A stretch of 64,000 nt of DNA from Pseudoruegeria sp. SHC-113 (GTDB lineage Bacteria; Pseudomonadota; Alphaproteobacteria; Rhodobacterales; Rhodobacteraceae): contig NZ_JAHUBR010000001.1 of assembly GCF_025376885.1 (NCBI RefSeq), positions 2,356,001-2,420,000 of the forward strand, given 5' to 3'. The translations under genes and the position numbers were made by a program. This document shows positions 41,499 through 48,460 of this stretch, piece by piece. Within the stretch, counting starts at the first letter, position 1. Each line of letters opens with the position of its first letter. A model generated the notes under the pieces. It worked only from the letters and a program-made list of their open reading frames with translations. It had not been told where the DNA came from and did not search any database.

Positions 41499-42704
41499 TC
41501 AAGAGGTGCCATGCCCCCGCAGCCGCCAAACGAGCGGCAGCATCGCCACCACGAGCACGGCGGAAAACAGGAAGGGGCCGCCGGGCAGATAGGGGCCATT
41601 CTCGTCCACCCCGACGCGAAACAGCCCTGTCATTACCAGCGGCGCCACCACGGCCGCCACCGAGGAGAGCGAGGCGATCACCCCCTGCACCACCCCCTGT
41701 CGGTCTTCCTCCACCTGGTTGGAGGCCATGGCCGTCAGCAAGGCCGGCACCAGATCCGACAAAGCGGCGAGCAGCAGGAAGATCACCAGCGCGGTCACGG
41801 TCTCGGTGAAGCCAAAGCCCACCATGCCCAGAAGCGCTGCGCCCATCCCAAGGCTGAGCGTGCGGAAATCACCCATCAAGCGGATCAGCACCGGCAAAAG
41901 CCCGCCCTGCACCATCGCCAGCAACACACCATAGCCCGCCAGCGACAGGCCAATGTAAAGCGTCGACCAGCCGAAGATCTCCCGCGTCCAGAAGGCCCAG
42001 AGCGTCGGGTAGACCATATTGGCAAATTCGAAGATGAAGATGCAGAGCAAGGGCACCGCAAGCCCCGGCATCCGGAACGCCTTAAAGATCGCCGCGAAAG
42101 GGTTCAGATCGCCCCGGCCAAAACGGCGGCGGCGCTCCGGCGGCAGGCTTTCGGGCAGCACAAATACGCCTAAAAGCGCGTTCAACGCCGAAAGCGCGGC
42201 GGCGATCCAGAAAGGCGCGGTCAGGCTGATTTGCGCCGCCAGCCCGCCAAGCGCCGGCCCCAGCACGAACCCGATCCCGAAAGCCGCCCCGATCAGCCCG
42301 AAATTCGCCGCCTTCTCCTCGGGCGCGGAAATATCGGCGATATAGGCGGTGGCGGTGATATAGGTCGCGCCTGCCAGCCCCGCGAGCGTGCGCCCCACGA
42401 GCAAAAGCCAGAAACTGCCCGCCAGCGCCATGATCACATAGTCCACCGCCAGCATCACCAGTGCCGCGATCAGGATCGGCCGCCGCCCGATGGCATCCGA
42501 AATCCCTCCCACGATCGGCCCGCACAAAAACAGCGCCCCCGCGTAGGCCGCCATCAGGATCCCGCCCCAGAAGGCCCCTTGCCCACTGCCACCTGCGCCA
42601 ACGCGGTCCATCAGCTCGGGCATGATCGGGAAGACGATGCCGATGCCGATCGCATCGATCATCAGTGTCAGAAGAATGAAAACAATGGCGCGGTTGCGAA
42701 ACAT
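41499..42704 (-). CDS. TetA-like MFS multidrug/tetracycline efflux protein
   Basis: A 401-residue 12-helix MFS transporter of the TetA type. MFRNRAIVFILLTLMIDAIGIGIVFPIMPEL is the characteristic first helix (given here by its two halves FILLTLMIDAIGIGIV and FPIMPEL). GGISDAIGRRPILIAALVM is motif A between helices 2 and 3, and GRTLAGLAGATYITATAYIA resembles helix 4. Antibiotic resistance is not demonstrated; many chromosomal members export other compounds. No TetR gene is adjacent. It is convergent with the WYL regulator gene across only 6 bases. Confidence 0.88.
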   Translation of the reverse strand: MFRNRAIVFILLTLMIDAIGIGIVFPIMPELMDRVGAGGSGQGAFWGGILMAAYAGALFLCGPIVGGISDAIGRRPILIAALVMLAVDYVIMALAGSFWLLLVGRTLAGLAGATYITATAYIADISAPEEKAANFGLIGAAFGIGFVLGPALGGLAAQISLTAPFWIAAALSALNALLGVFVLPESLPPERRRRFGRGDLNPFAAIFKAFRMPGLAVPLLCIFIFEFANMVYPTLWAFWTREIFGWSTLYIGLSLAGYGVLLAMVQGGLLPVLIRLMGDFRTLSLGMGAALLGMVGFGFTETVTALVIFLLLAALSDLVPALLTAMASNQVEEDRQGVVQGVIASLSSVAAVVAPLVMTGLFRVGVDENGPYLPGGPFLFSAVLVVAMLPLVWRLRGHGTS

Positions 42705-42793
42705 GCCGCCCTATCCGACGCGCGCCCACACAAAGCAAGAAAAATCCCACCCCCTCCTGCCACCCCCTGTCAGCAAAGCGCGCGCACGCTTTT

Positions 42794-42836
42794 CTTCTGA
42801 CCGGAAATATCCCGGGGTGCGGGGCAGAGCCCCGCT
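42794..42836 (+). repeat. Dispersed intergenic repeat, family 2, copy D
   Basis: A 43-base element containing GGGGTGCGGGGCAGAGCCCC. The reverse complement occurs at 60726-60768 with only two mismatches, 18 kb away. The GCGGGGC...GCCCCGC core can form a hairpin. Both copies are intergenic. Confidence 0.75.
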
Positions 42837-42910
42837 CGTATCTGTGTGCGGGACAGAGCCCTGCCAAAACCTGCGTGCGGGGCGCAAGCCCCGCGGGACT
42901 CCTGTGCGCA

Positions 42911-42938
42911 CAAAAAAGGCACCCCGAAAAGGGGTGCC
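42911..42938 (-). terminator. Rho-independent terminator of the small-protein operon
   Basis: GGCACCCC (42918-42925) pairs with GGGGTGCC (42931-42938). On the minus strand the stem runs into TTTTTTG (42911-42917). It lies 31 bases after the stop of the 85-codon gene, supporting that gene as real and leftward. Confidence 0.85.
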
Positions 42939-42969
42939 AGTTTGTGAAACGGTCGCGAAGGACCAAAGA

Positions 42970-43227
42970 TCAGGCAGCGGACCTCGACATCTCCGGGCAC
43001 ACCTCCCGATCGCTGTTCGCGGGGGCCGTGTTACGGTTGGAAACGAACAGCAGCGGAGCGTCGAGGCCCGCCCGGCGTTCGCGGGAACTGAGCGCAGCTG
43101 GGGAAACCGACCGGCTCGTGCGAAGCACCGCCAGCGCGGCAACGCGGTTCTCGCGGGCCTTCTCAAGGAGGGAAACGGCGGCCGGCTGGCCGATGGCGGA
43201 TTTCGCGGGGCGCATGTAGATTTTCAT
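42970..43227 (-). CDS. Small hypothetical protein, second gene of a two-gene operon
   Basis: An 85-residue protein starting MKIYMRPAKSAIGQPAAVSL and containing LLEKARENRVAALAVLRTSR. It is basic in the first half and has no signal peptide or membrane segment. I recognise no family. The case for it being real: its ATG overlaps the TGA of the upstream 56-codon gene (TGATG), AGG-rich sequence precedes it, and a classic terminator follows in the same direction. Confidence 0.6.
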   Translation of the reverse strand: MKIYMRPAKSAIGQPAAVSLLEKARENRVAALAVLRTSRSVSPAALSSRERRAGLDAPLLFVSNRNTAPANSDREVCPEMSRSAA

Positions 43228-43397
43228 CAGGCCACCTCCCCTTTCGTCAGCAGCACGTCGGTGCTGAAGAACACGCCGTTCACGGTGCGGCGGACGCGGG
43301 TGCGGTGGCGGAAATCGTTCATCGAAACGATGTTCGCGGCGCGGGCGGCAAGCGGTTGGGCGTTGCAGTTCGCGGCATGGCGGATGGATGTGTGCAT
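43227..43397 (-). CDS. Small basic hypothetical protein, first gene of a two-gene operon
   Basis: A 56-residue protein: MHTSIRHAANCNAQPLAARA then NDFRHRTRVRRTVNGVFFST. The middle is very basic, which suits nucleic-acid binding. GGAGACC stands before the start at about 6 bases. The stop and the next start share two bases (TGATG), so both genes are probably translated together. No homologue is recognised. Confidence 0.55.
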   Translation of the reverse strand: MHTSIRHAANCNAQPLAARAANIVSMNDFRHRTRVRRTVNGVFFSTDVLLTKGEVA

Positions 43398-44138
43398 GGT
43401 CGGTCTCCCAGGTGTGGTCCGGCGTCTCGGTGCAGCGAGCGGTTAGCCGGTATGGTTGTTGAAAGCGTGCAGACGGACGCTGTACTGGAAAATCCGCTCG
43501 ATTTCCGAGCCGGGTACTTTGGTGAGCCGGTTTCTCCTGTCGGTTGTATTGACCGGGTGGCAGCCCGCATCACCTTTTGCGTGTTTACTGTGAGCCCTCT
43601 TTGGCAGCTGTTTCATGGGTCACTCAGCAGATATTGTATTGTGTCGATAGATTGAAGATTTCCCGCCAATTTGGGCAGGATTCATGCTCAAATGTGGCAA
43701 AATCGTGAAATGTCTCTTTTTGATCGTTTTTAAGACATATTGGGCTCTTTTTTTCCCTGCCTTCGCCACGACTGTGGCGGCCACAACCATAAAGAGAGCC
43801 ATCCGAGCGCCCGAATCCGCCTCTCACGAGCAGAATCGCCCCTCTCAACCCCTTGAGCCACCACGGGAAAGCCAGCCAGCTCATGCGTTGAGTCGGCGGT
43901 TGGCGAAAATAAGGCACGGATCGGGCGCCGGGGCTAACCACAGTCAGATCAAGGCCAGGTCCAGATCAGGCCCACGCCCCGCCCCGGGGAATCGCCTTCA
44001 CGAAGGCCGGGTGCTGCACCGCAGCCCTACACCGCCTTCCCTAGGGTTCACTTTCCCGAAAATACCGCTCACCCCAGCGCGGCGCAATTTTCGGAAAGAA
44101 AAACTGCCTCCGAAGTTGTTTTCTTCCCGGTTTTGCCA
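43398..44138. other. Intergenic region upstream of ilvI and the small-protein operon
   Basis: These 741 bases hold no gene I can support. The part from about 43600 to 43760 is markedly AT-rich for this genome, and could contain the leftward promoter of the small-protein operon. Reading frames of 60-150 codons on both strands exist, but they lack a ribosome-binding site and have unusual composition. The ilv promoter starts at 44139. Confidence 0.5.
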
Positions 44139-44167
44139 TTGACGCCCCCAGCCCCCCCCCCTAATGT
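44139..44167 (+). promoter_or_regulatory. Sigma-70-type promoter of ilvIH
   Basis: -35 TTGACG (44139-44144) and -10 TAATGT (44162-44167) with a 17-base spacer. The spacer ends in an uninterrupted run of ten C. The predicted transcription start is about 44174, 21 bases before the leader-peptide ATG. Confidence 0.8.
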
Positions 44168-44194
44168 CCCGCGCACGAACTAAGGAGCCTTCGC

Positions 44195-44242
44195 ATGAGC
44201 GGCATCGTCGTAACTGTAGGGAAATGGCGCATGGGCCGGTGA
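44195..44242 (+). CDS. ilvIH leader peptide
   Basis: A 15-residue peptide, MSGIVVTVGKWRMGR, with AGGAG (44183-44187) seven bases upstream. Residues 4-8 are Ile-Val-Val-Thr-Val, regulatory residues for a branched-chain amino acid operon. It is not a functional protein: its translation tells the attenuator whether charged tRNA-Ile and tRNA-Val are plentiful. The stop codon lies just past the 5' arm of the antiterminator (44226-44235), so a ribosome finishing the peptide covers that arm. Confidence 0.85.
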   Translation: MSGIVVTVGKWRMGR

Positions 44243-44270
44243 CGGACACCATAACGGTACCCCATGCGCC
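44226..44270 (+). promoter_or_regulatory. Antiterminator hairpin of the ilvIH attenuator
   Basis: GGCGCATGGG (44226-44235) is perfectly complementary to CCCATGCGCC (44261-44270). The 3' arm takes up three bases (44268-44270) of the terminator's 5' arm, so both structures cannot form together. Stalling at the Val/Ile codons leaves the 5' arm free to pair. Confidence 0.8.
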
Positions 44271-44296
44271 CTCGGATCCACCGGGGGCTTTTTTTT
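44268..44296 (+). terminator. Attenuator terminator of ilvIH
   Basis: GCCCTCGG (44268-44275) pairs with CCGGGGGC (44281-44288, one G-U pair) over ATCCA, followed by eight T (44289-44296). It ends transcription 48 bases before ilvI unless the antiterminator forms. Confidence 0.88.
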
Positions 44297-44343
44297 GGCT
44301 GACGCAAGCGGATAACAGACGCGACAAAGCACGGAGCAAAGAG

Positions 44344-46098
44344 ATGAAACGTCAGATGACCGGAGCGAAAATGGTGGTTCAGGCCCTGAAGGATCAGGGT
44401 GTGGACACGGTATTCGGCTATCCCGGCGGCGCTGTGCTACCGATTTATGACGAGATCTTCCTGCAAAACGACATTCGCCACATTCTGGTGCGCCACGAAC
44501 AGGGCGCGGTCCATGCGGCGGAAGGCTATGCCCGCTCCACCGGCAAGCCCGGCGTTGTTCTGGTGACATCGGGCCCCGGCGCGACGAATGCCGTCACTGG
44601 CATCACCGATGCGCTGCTGGATTCGATCCCGCTCGTCGTGCTGACCGGGCAAGTCCCCACTTTCATGATCGGCACCGACGCCTTTCAGGAGGCCGACACC
44701 GTGGGCATCACCCGCGCCTGCACCAAGCACAACTGGCTGGTAAAGGACACCGACAAGCTGGCCGAAACGATGCATCAGGCCTTCCATGTCGCCACTTCCG
44801 GCCGCCCCGGCCCGGTGCTGATCGACATCCCGAAGGACGTGCAGTTCGCAAACGGCACCTACACGCCGCCGGCGAAGGCCAATAACACCAACTACCAGCC
44901 CAAGGTGAAGGGCGATCTGGAGGCGATCCAGCAACTGGCGAGCCTGATCGAAGCCGCCGAGCGGCCTGTGTTCTACACCGGCGGCGGCGTGATCAACTCC
45001 GGCCCCGCCGCCAGCCAGCTGCTGCGCGAACTGGTCGATGCCACGGGTTTCCCGATCACCTCCACGCTGATGGGTCTGGGCGCTTATCCGGCCAATGGGG
45101 ACAAGTGGATCGGCATGCTGGGGATGCACGGGCTCTATGAAGCCAACCTCGCCATGCACGGCTGCGATCTGCTGATCAACATTGGCGCGCGTTTTGACGA
45201 CCGCATCACCGGCAAGCTGGACAAGTTCAGCCCGCATTCCACCAAGGCCCATATCGACATCGATCCCTCCTCCATCAACAAGGTGATCCATGTGGACGTG
45301 CCGATCATCGGCGACGTCGGCCATGTGCTTGAGGATCTGCTGAAGGTCTGGAAGGCTGGTGGCCGCAAGACGAACAAGCCCGCCATCGAGAAATGGTGGA
45401 CCCAGATCAACGAGTGGAAGAAGGCTGATTGCCTGCGCTACACCAACTCCGAGAAAACGATCAAGCCGCAGTACGCGCTGCAGCGGCTGGAAGAGCTGAC
45501 GAAAAACCACGACCGCTACATCACCACTGAAGTGGGCCAGCACCAGATGTGGGCGGCACAGTTCCTTGGCTTCAACGATCCCAACCGCTGGATGACGTCC
45601 GGCGGCCTCGGCACCATGGGCTACGGCCTGCCCGCCTCCCTCGGCGTGCAGATCGCGCACCCTGATGCGCTGGTGATCAACGTGGCCGGTGAAGCCAGCT
45701 GGCTGATGAACATGCAGGAGATGGGCACGGCGGTGCAATACCGCCTGCCGGTGAAGCAGTTCATCCTCAACAACGAGCGCCTCGGTATGGTCCGCCAGTG
45801 GCAGGAGCTGCTGCACGGCGAGCGCTACAGCCATTCGTGGTCTGAATCGCTGCCCGATTTCGTGAAACTGGCCGAGGCCTTCGGCTGCAAGGGCATCCTC
45901 TGCACCGATCCCGCCGATCTGGACGACGCGATCATGGAGATGCTGAACTACGACGGTCCGGTGATCTTCGATTGCCTCGTCGAGAAGCACGAAAACTGCT
46001 TCCCGATGATCCCCTCGGGGGCACCGCACAATGAAATGCTGATGGGCGAGGCGTCCACCAAGGACGCCATCGGCTCCACGGGCGCGGTTCTGGTTTAA
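44344..46098 (+). CDS. ilvI: Acetolactate synthase large subunit
   Basis: The catalytic subunit of acetohydroxyacid synthase, which makes acetolactate and acetohydroxybutyrate for valine, leucine and isoleucine. The 584-residue ThDP/FAD enzyme has the catalytic Glu in LVRHEQGAVHAAEGYAR, GDVGHVLEDLL, and the ThDP motif with GDxxN replaced as VINVAGEASWLMNMQEMGTA, plus NNERLGMVRQWQELLH. The start at 44344 (MKRQMTGAKMVVQALKDQG) follows AAAGAG; the in-frame reading from 44164 is not used because the leader and attenuator lie in it. It is followed 12 bases later by the small subunit. Confidence 0.96.
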   Translation: MKRQMTGAKMVVQALKDQGVDTVFGYPGGAVLPIYDEIFLQNDIRHILVRHEQGAVHAAEGYARSTGKPGVVLVTSGPGATNAVTGITDALLDSIPLVVLTGQVPTFMIGTDAFQEADTVGITRACTKHNWLVKDTDKLAETMHQAFHVATSGRPGPVLIDIPKDVQFANGTYTPPAKANNTNYQPKVKGDLEAIQQLASLIEAAERPVFYTGGGVINSGPAASQLLRELVDATGFPITSTLMGLGAYPANGDKWIGMLGMHGLYEANLAMHGCDLLINIGARFDDRITGKLDKFSPHSTKAHIDIDPSSINKVIHVDVPIIGDVGHVLEDLLKVWKAGGRKTNKPAIEKWWTQINEWKKADCLRYTNSEKTIKPQYALQRLEELTKNHDRYITTEVGQHQMWAAQFLGFNDPNRWMTSGGLGTMGYGLPASLGVQIAHPDALVINVAGEASWLMNMQEMGTAVQYRLPVKQFILNNERLGMVRQWQELLHGERYSHSWSESLPDFVKLAEAFGCKGILCTDPADLDDAIMEMLNYDGPVIFDCLVEKHENCFPMIPSGAPHNEMLMGEASTKDAIGSTGAVLV

Positions 46099-46110
46099 GG
46101 GGGCAAGCAG

Positions 46111-46674
46111 ATGAACGCACTAAAATTGAAAAAAGGCGTCTCGCGCCACTCCGCCTATAACCTTCGCGATCCCAACGCGGAGATCAACGAAGTCCACACG
46201 CTCGCCGTTCTGGTGGCCAACGAGGCCGGCGTGCTCGCGCGCGTGATCGGGCTGTTCTCGGGCCGGGGCTACAACATCGAGAGCCTCACCGTGGCCGAGG
46301 TGGATCATCTGGGCCACCGCTCCCGGATCACCATCGTCACCACCGGCACGCCCGCGGTGATCGAGCAGATCAAGGCGCAGCTGGGCCGCATCGTGCCGGT
46401 GCATGAGGTGCATGATCTCACCGTGGAAGGGGCCAGCGTGGAGCGCGAGCTTGCGCTGCTGAAAGTGGCCGGCACCGGCGAGAAACGCGTGGAAGCCATG
46501 CGGCTGGCTGACATCTTCCGCGCCAATGTGGTCGACTCCACGCTGGAAAGCTTCATCTTCGAGATCACCGGCACCGGCGAGAAGATCGACGCTTTCGCCG
46601 AGCTGATGCGCCCCCTTGGGCTGGTGGAGATCGCCCGCACCGGCGTCGCGGCGCTTTCGCGCGGCGCGGCCTGA
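46111..46674 (+). CDS. ilvH: Acetolactate synthase small (regulatory) subunit
   Basis: The regulatory subunit confers valine feedback inhibition. The 187-residue protein has the N-terminal ACT domain (HTLAVLVANEAGVLARVIGL, FSGRGYNIESLTVAEVDHLG) and the C-terminal domain (LALLKVAGTGEKRVEAMRL, FEITGTGEKIDAFAELMRPL). GGGGGCAAGCAG precedes the ATG. It is co-transcribed with ilvI, and a terminator follows. Confidence 0.95.
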   Translation: MNALKLKKGVSRHSAYNLRDPNAEINEVHTLAVLVANEAGVLARVIGLFSGRGYNIESLTVAEVDHLGHRSRITIVTTGTPAVIEQIKAQLGRIVPVHEVHDLTVEGASVERELALLKVAGTGEKRVEAMRLADIFRANVVDSTLESFIFEITGTGEKIDAFAELMRPLGLVEIARTGVAALSRGAA

Positions 46675-46701
46675 CCGTCAGGCCCCACCCCACCTAACAG
46701 G

Positions 46702-46732
46702 AACCGCCCCGCCGAAAGCCGGGGCGGTTTTT
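46702..46732 (+). terminator. Rho-independent terminator after ilvH
   Basis: AACCGCCCC (46702-46710) pairs with GGGGCGGTT (46721-46729) over a short loop, and the stem runs directly into TTTTT. It lies 28 bases after the ilvH stop. Confidence 0.87.
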
Positions 46733-46797
46733 CATTTTCTCCGCCGTCCGTGCTACACTCCGCGGATTTGAAGACATATTTCAGGGAGGAATTGGCG

Positions 46798-47739
46798 ATG
46801 CGCGCTCTGCCACAATTGAACGGACAGGACATGACCTGTGCCTGGGGGTTTGAAACCTGGCTGCAATATGTGGACGGCTTCGAGCTGCGCCATTTCTGCG
46901 CCTTCGAGCTGCTGAACGACGCGCGTGGCCGCGCCTGTATCGCCGATTACCACCGCAAGGTGATCGAGGCTGCTGTCGCACAGGGCTTCGGCGTGATCAA
47001 CGACGGGCTGCACTACCGCGCCAGCCGAGATTGGGGCGATCTGATCGGCTTCTCCCGCGCAGCACTGGAAGAGATCAACATCCGTGGCATCGAGTTCTAC
47101 CGCGAGATCGCCAAACCCTACGACAGCCCCGAGACCCCAATGATCCTCGGGGCCAGCATCGGCCCGCGCGGCGATGCCTACAACATCGGGCGCCTGCCCG
47201 ATGCGGCGGAAGCCGAGGACTACCACGCTGAGCAGATCCTCACCCTGAAGAAGGCCGGGGCCGACATGGTTTCAGCCGCCACCTTCTCCAGCGTGCAAGA
47301 AGCCATCGGCTTCACCCGCGCCGCGCAGGCCGCCGGGATTCCCTGCACCATTTCCTTTGTTGCCAAGGGCGGGCGGTTGCAGGGGGGCGAGCGGCTGGGC
47401 GAGGCCATCACGGCCGTGGACGCCGCCACGCAGAAGGGCCCGGCCTACTATACGGTGAACTGCACCCACCCCACCGAATTTGCCGCCGGGTTGTCTGATG
47501 AGGCCTGGAGCGCCCGGCTTGGAGGCTTCCTGCCCAACGCCGTGGCGATGGAGCTCCTGAGCCTCTGCAGCCTCGGCCATCTTGAAGACGGCGACCCAAA
47601 GGAGTTGGGCGGGCAGATGGCCGATCTGGCACGCCGCTACCCGCAGGCCCATGTCTGGGGCGGCTGCTGCGGCACCGATGCGCGCCACATCGGCGAGATC
47701 GCGCGGCAGGTGCGCGCAGTAAGGCAGGCTGCGGCCTGA
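46798..47739 (+). CDS. Homocysteine S-methyltransferase family protein
   Basis: A 313-residue TIM-barrel methyltransferase of the Hcy-S-methyltransferase (MmuM/BHMT/MetH N-terminal) family. The start at 46798 follows GGAGGA. The C-terminal zinc-binding pair is WGGCCGTDARHIGEIA, and the third Cys is in YYTVNCTHPTEF. These residues hold zinc and activate the homocysteine thiol. The methyl donor (S-methylmethionine or betaine) is unknown. It has its own transcript, after the ilv terminator. Confidence 0.88.
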   Translation: MRALPQLNGQDMTCAWGFETWLQYVDGFELRHFCAFELLNDARGRACIADYHRKVIEAAVAQGFGVINDGLHYRASRDWGDLIGFSRAALEEINIRGIEFYREIAKPYDSPETPMILGASIGPRGDAYNIGRLPDAAEAEDYHAEQILTLKKAGADMVSAATFSSVQEAIGFTRAAQAAGIPCTISFVAKGGRLQGGERLGEAITAVDAATQKGPAYYTVNCTHPTEFAAGLSDEAWSARLGGFLPNAVAMELLSLCSLGHLEDGDPKELGGQMADLARRYPQAHVWGGCCGTDARHIGEIARQVRAVRQAAA

Positions 47740-47740
47740 T

Positions 47741-47983
47741 CTACTGCGCCTTGATCAGGCCTTCCGCAATCGCCGCATCGCGTTCGCTTGCGTCCACCAC
47801 GCTGTCGCCATTGGCGTCGATCTGGCCAAAGAGCGTGCGAGTCATCTCCGGATGCAGAAGCGTCATCTCCGGGTAGCTCAGGACGCCATCGCCATTGGCA
47901 TCGCCCTCCAGCGCCGCCAACGCCGCGCCTGCGGCAACGCCGACGGCAACCGCCACGGCGGCATAAGGTGTCTTGCGTTTCAT
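47741..47983 (-). CDS. Secreted EF-hand protein
   Basis: An 80-residue protein with an N-terminal signal or anchor (TPYAAVAVAVGVAAGAALAAL) and two EF-hand calcium loops: DANGDGVLSYPE and DANGDSVVDASE, each with the expected D-x-N-G-D spacing. The start at 47983 has GGAAGGAC upstream. It is convergent with the homocysteine methyltransferase gene (2 bases between stops). Calcium binding in the periplasm is inferred. Confidence 0.88.
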   Translation of the reverse strand: MKRKTPYAAVAVAVGVAAGAALAALEGDANGDGVLSYPEMTLLHPEMTRTLFGQIDANGDSVVDASERDAAIAEGLIKAQ

Positions 47984-48223
47984 CTGTGTCCTTCCTGCCC
48001 GCGCAGCGCTGTTTGCTGCTTGCATCGGTATGTCTTGACATCACCATGAAGGCAGTTCTTCGGCGATGAAAAGGCTCTACCCTCCCGCCCGGCCGGGTTC
48101 TGCTCAAGCGATGCTCCGAATGCGCGGCGTTCCGCCGGCAGGCGCCTCTGGTATCAGTCACAACACCCGTATCGGCGATGCGCTGCTCGGCTGCGTCTGA
48201 CGCGCTTGCGCGCGATTTTCATG

Positions 48224-48253
48224 CCTCCGGCGGAGATATTTTCAGAACAAAGT
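48224..48253 (-). repeat. Dispersed intergenic repeat, family 1, copy B
   Basis: The reverse complement of the 30-base element at 12660-12689, with one mismatch. It is followed on the plus strand by GGGGCCCC and a GGGGGTGCGGGGGCAGCGCC hairpin segment, a composite seen again, in the opposite order, at 60726-60830. Confidence 0.72.
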
Positions 48254-48340
48254 GGGGCCCCTTCCTCTCGCCTGAAATACCTCGGGGGTGCGGGGGCAGC
48301 GCCCCCGCGTCGCGGCGCAGGCTTTGCCTGCGGCGCACAG

Positions 48341-48366
48341 AAAATGGGGCGCCGCGAGGCGCCCCA
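48341..48366 (-). terminator. Terminator of nrdJ
   Basis: TGGGGCGCC (48345-48353) pairs with GGCGCCCCA (48358-48366) over GCGA. On the minus strand TTTTC follows. It is 95 bases after the nrdJ stop; the T-run also works in reverse. Confidence 0.7.
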
Positions 48367-48460
48367 GTTTTGCTGATCAGGCTCATCATTTTACCGCCCG
48401 TAGTTTTTTGCCTGTGGCCTGATCCGCGTCAGGGGCGAGCGCACCCGCCCCGTGAACCTG

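Noticed and set aside
41499-42704. Tetracycline resistance determinant
   Set aside because: The pump has TetA-like sequence, but there is no TetR gene or tet operator, and chromosomal TetA-like MFS pumps are common; resistance cannot be claimed.
43620-43802. A 60-codon leftward frame in the AT-rich region
   Set aside because: No ribosome site, no neighbour in an operon-like arrangement, and no sign of codon bias. Left as unassigned sequence.
43684-44142. A 152-codon open frame upstream of ilvI
   Set aside because: There is no ribosome-binding site, the composition is Pro/Arg/Ser-rich without a plausible fold, and the end runs into the ilv promoter.
44164-44343. An N-terminal extension of ilvI by 60 codons
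   Set aside because: The extension crosses the leader ORF, antiterminator and terminator, and ilvI proteins start near MKRQMTGAKMVVQ.
46675-46797. SAM or other methionine-related riboswitch before the homocysteine methyltransferase gene
   Set aside because: Only 123 bases separate the genes, most of it occupied by the ilvH terminator. No riboswitch-like structure is visible.
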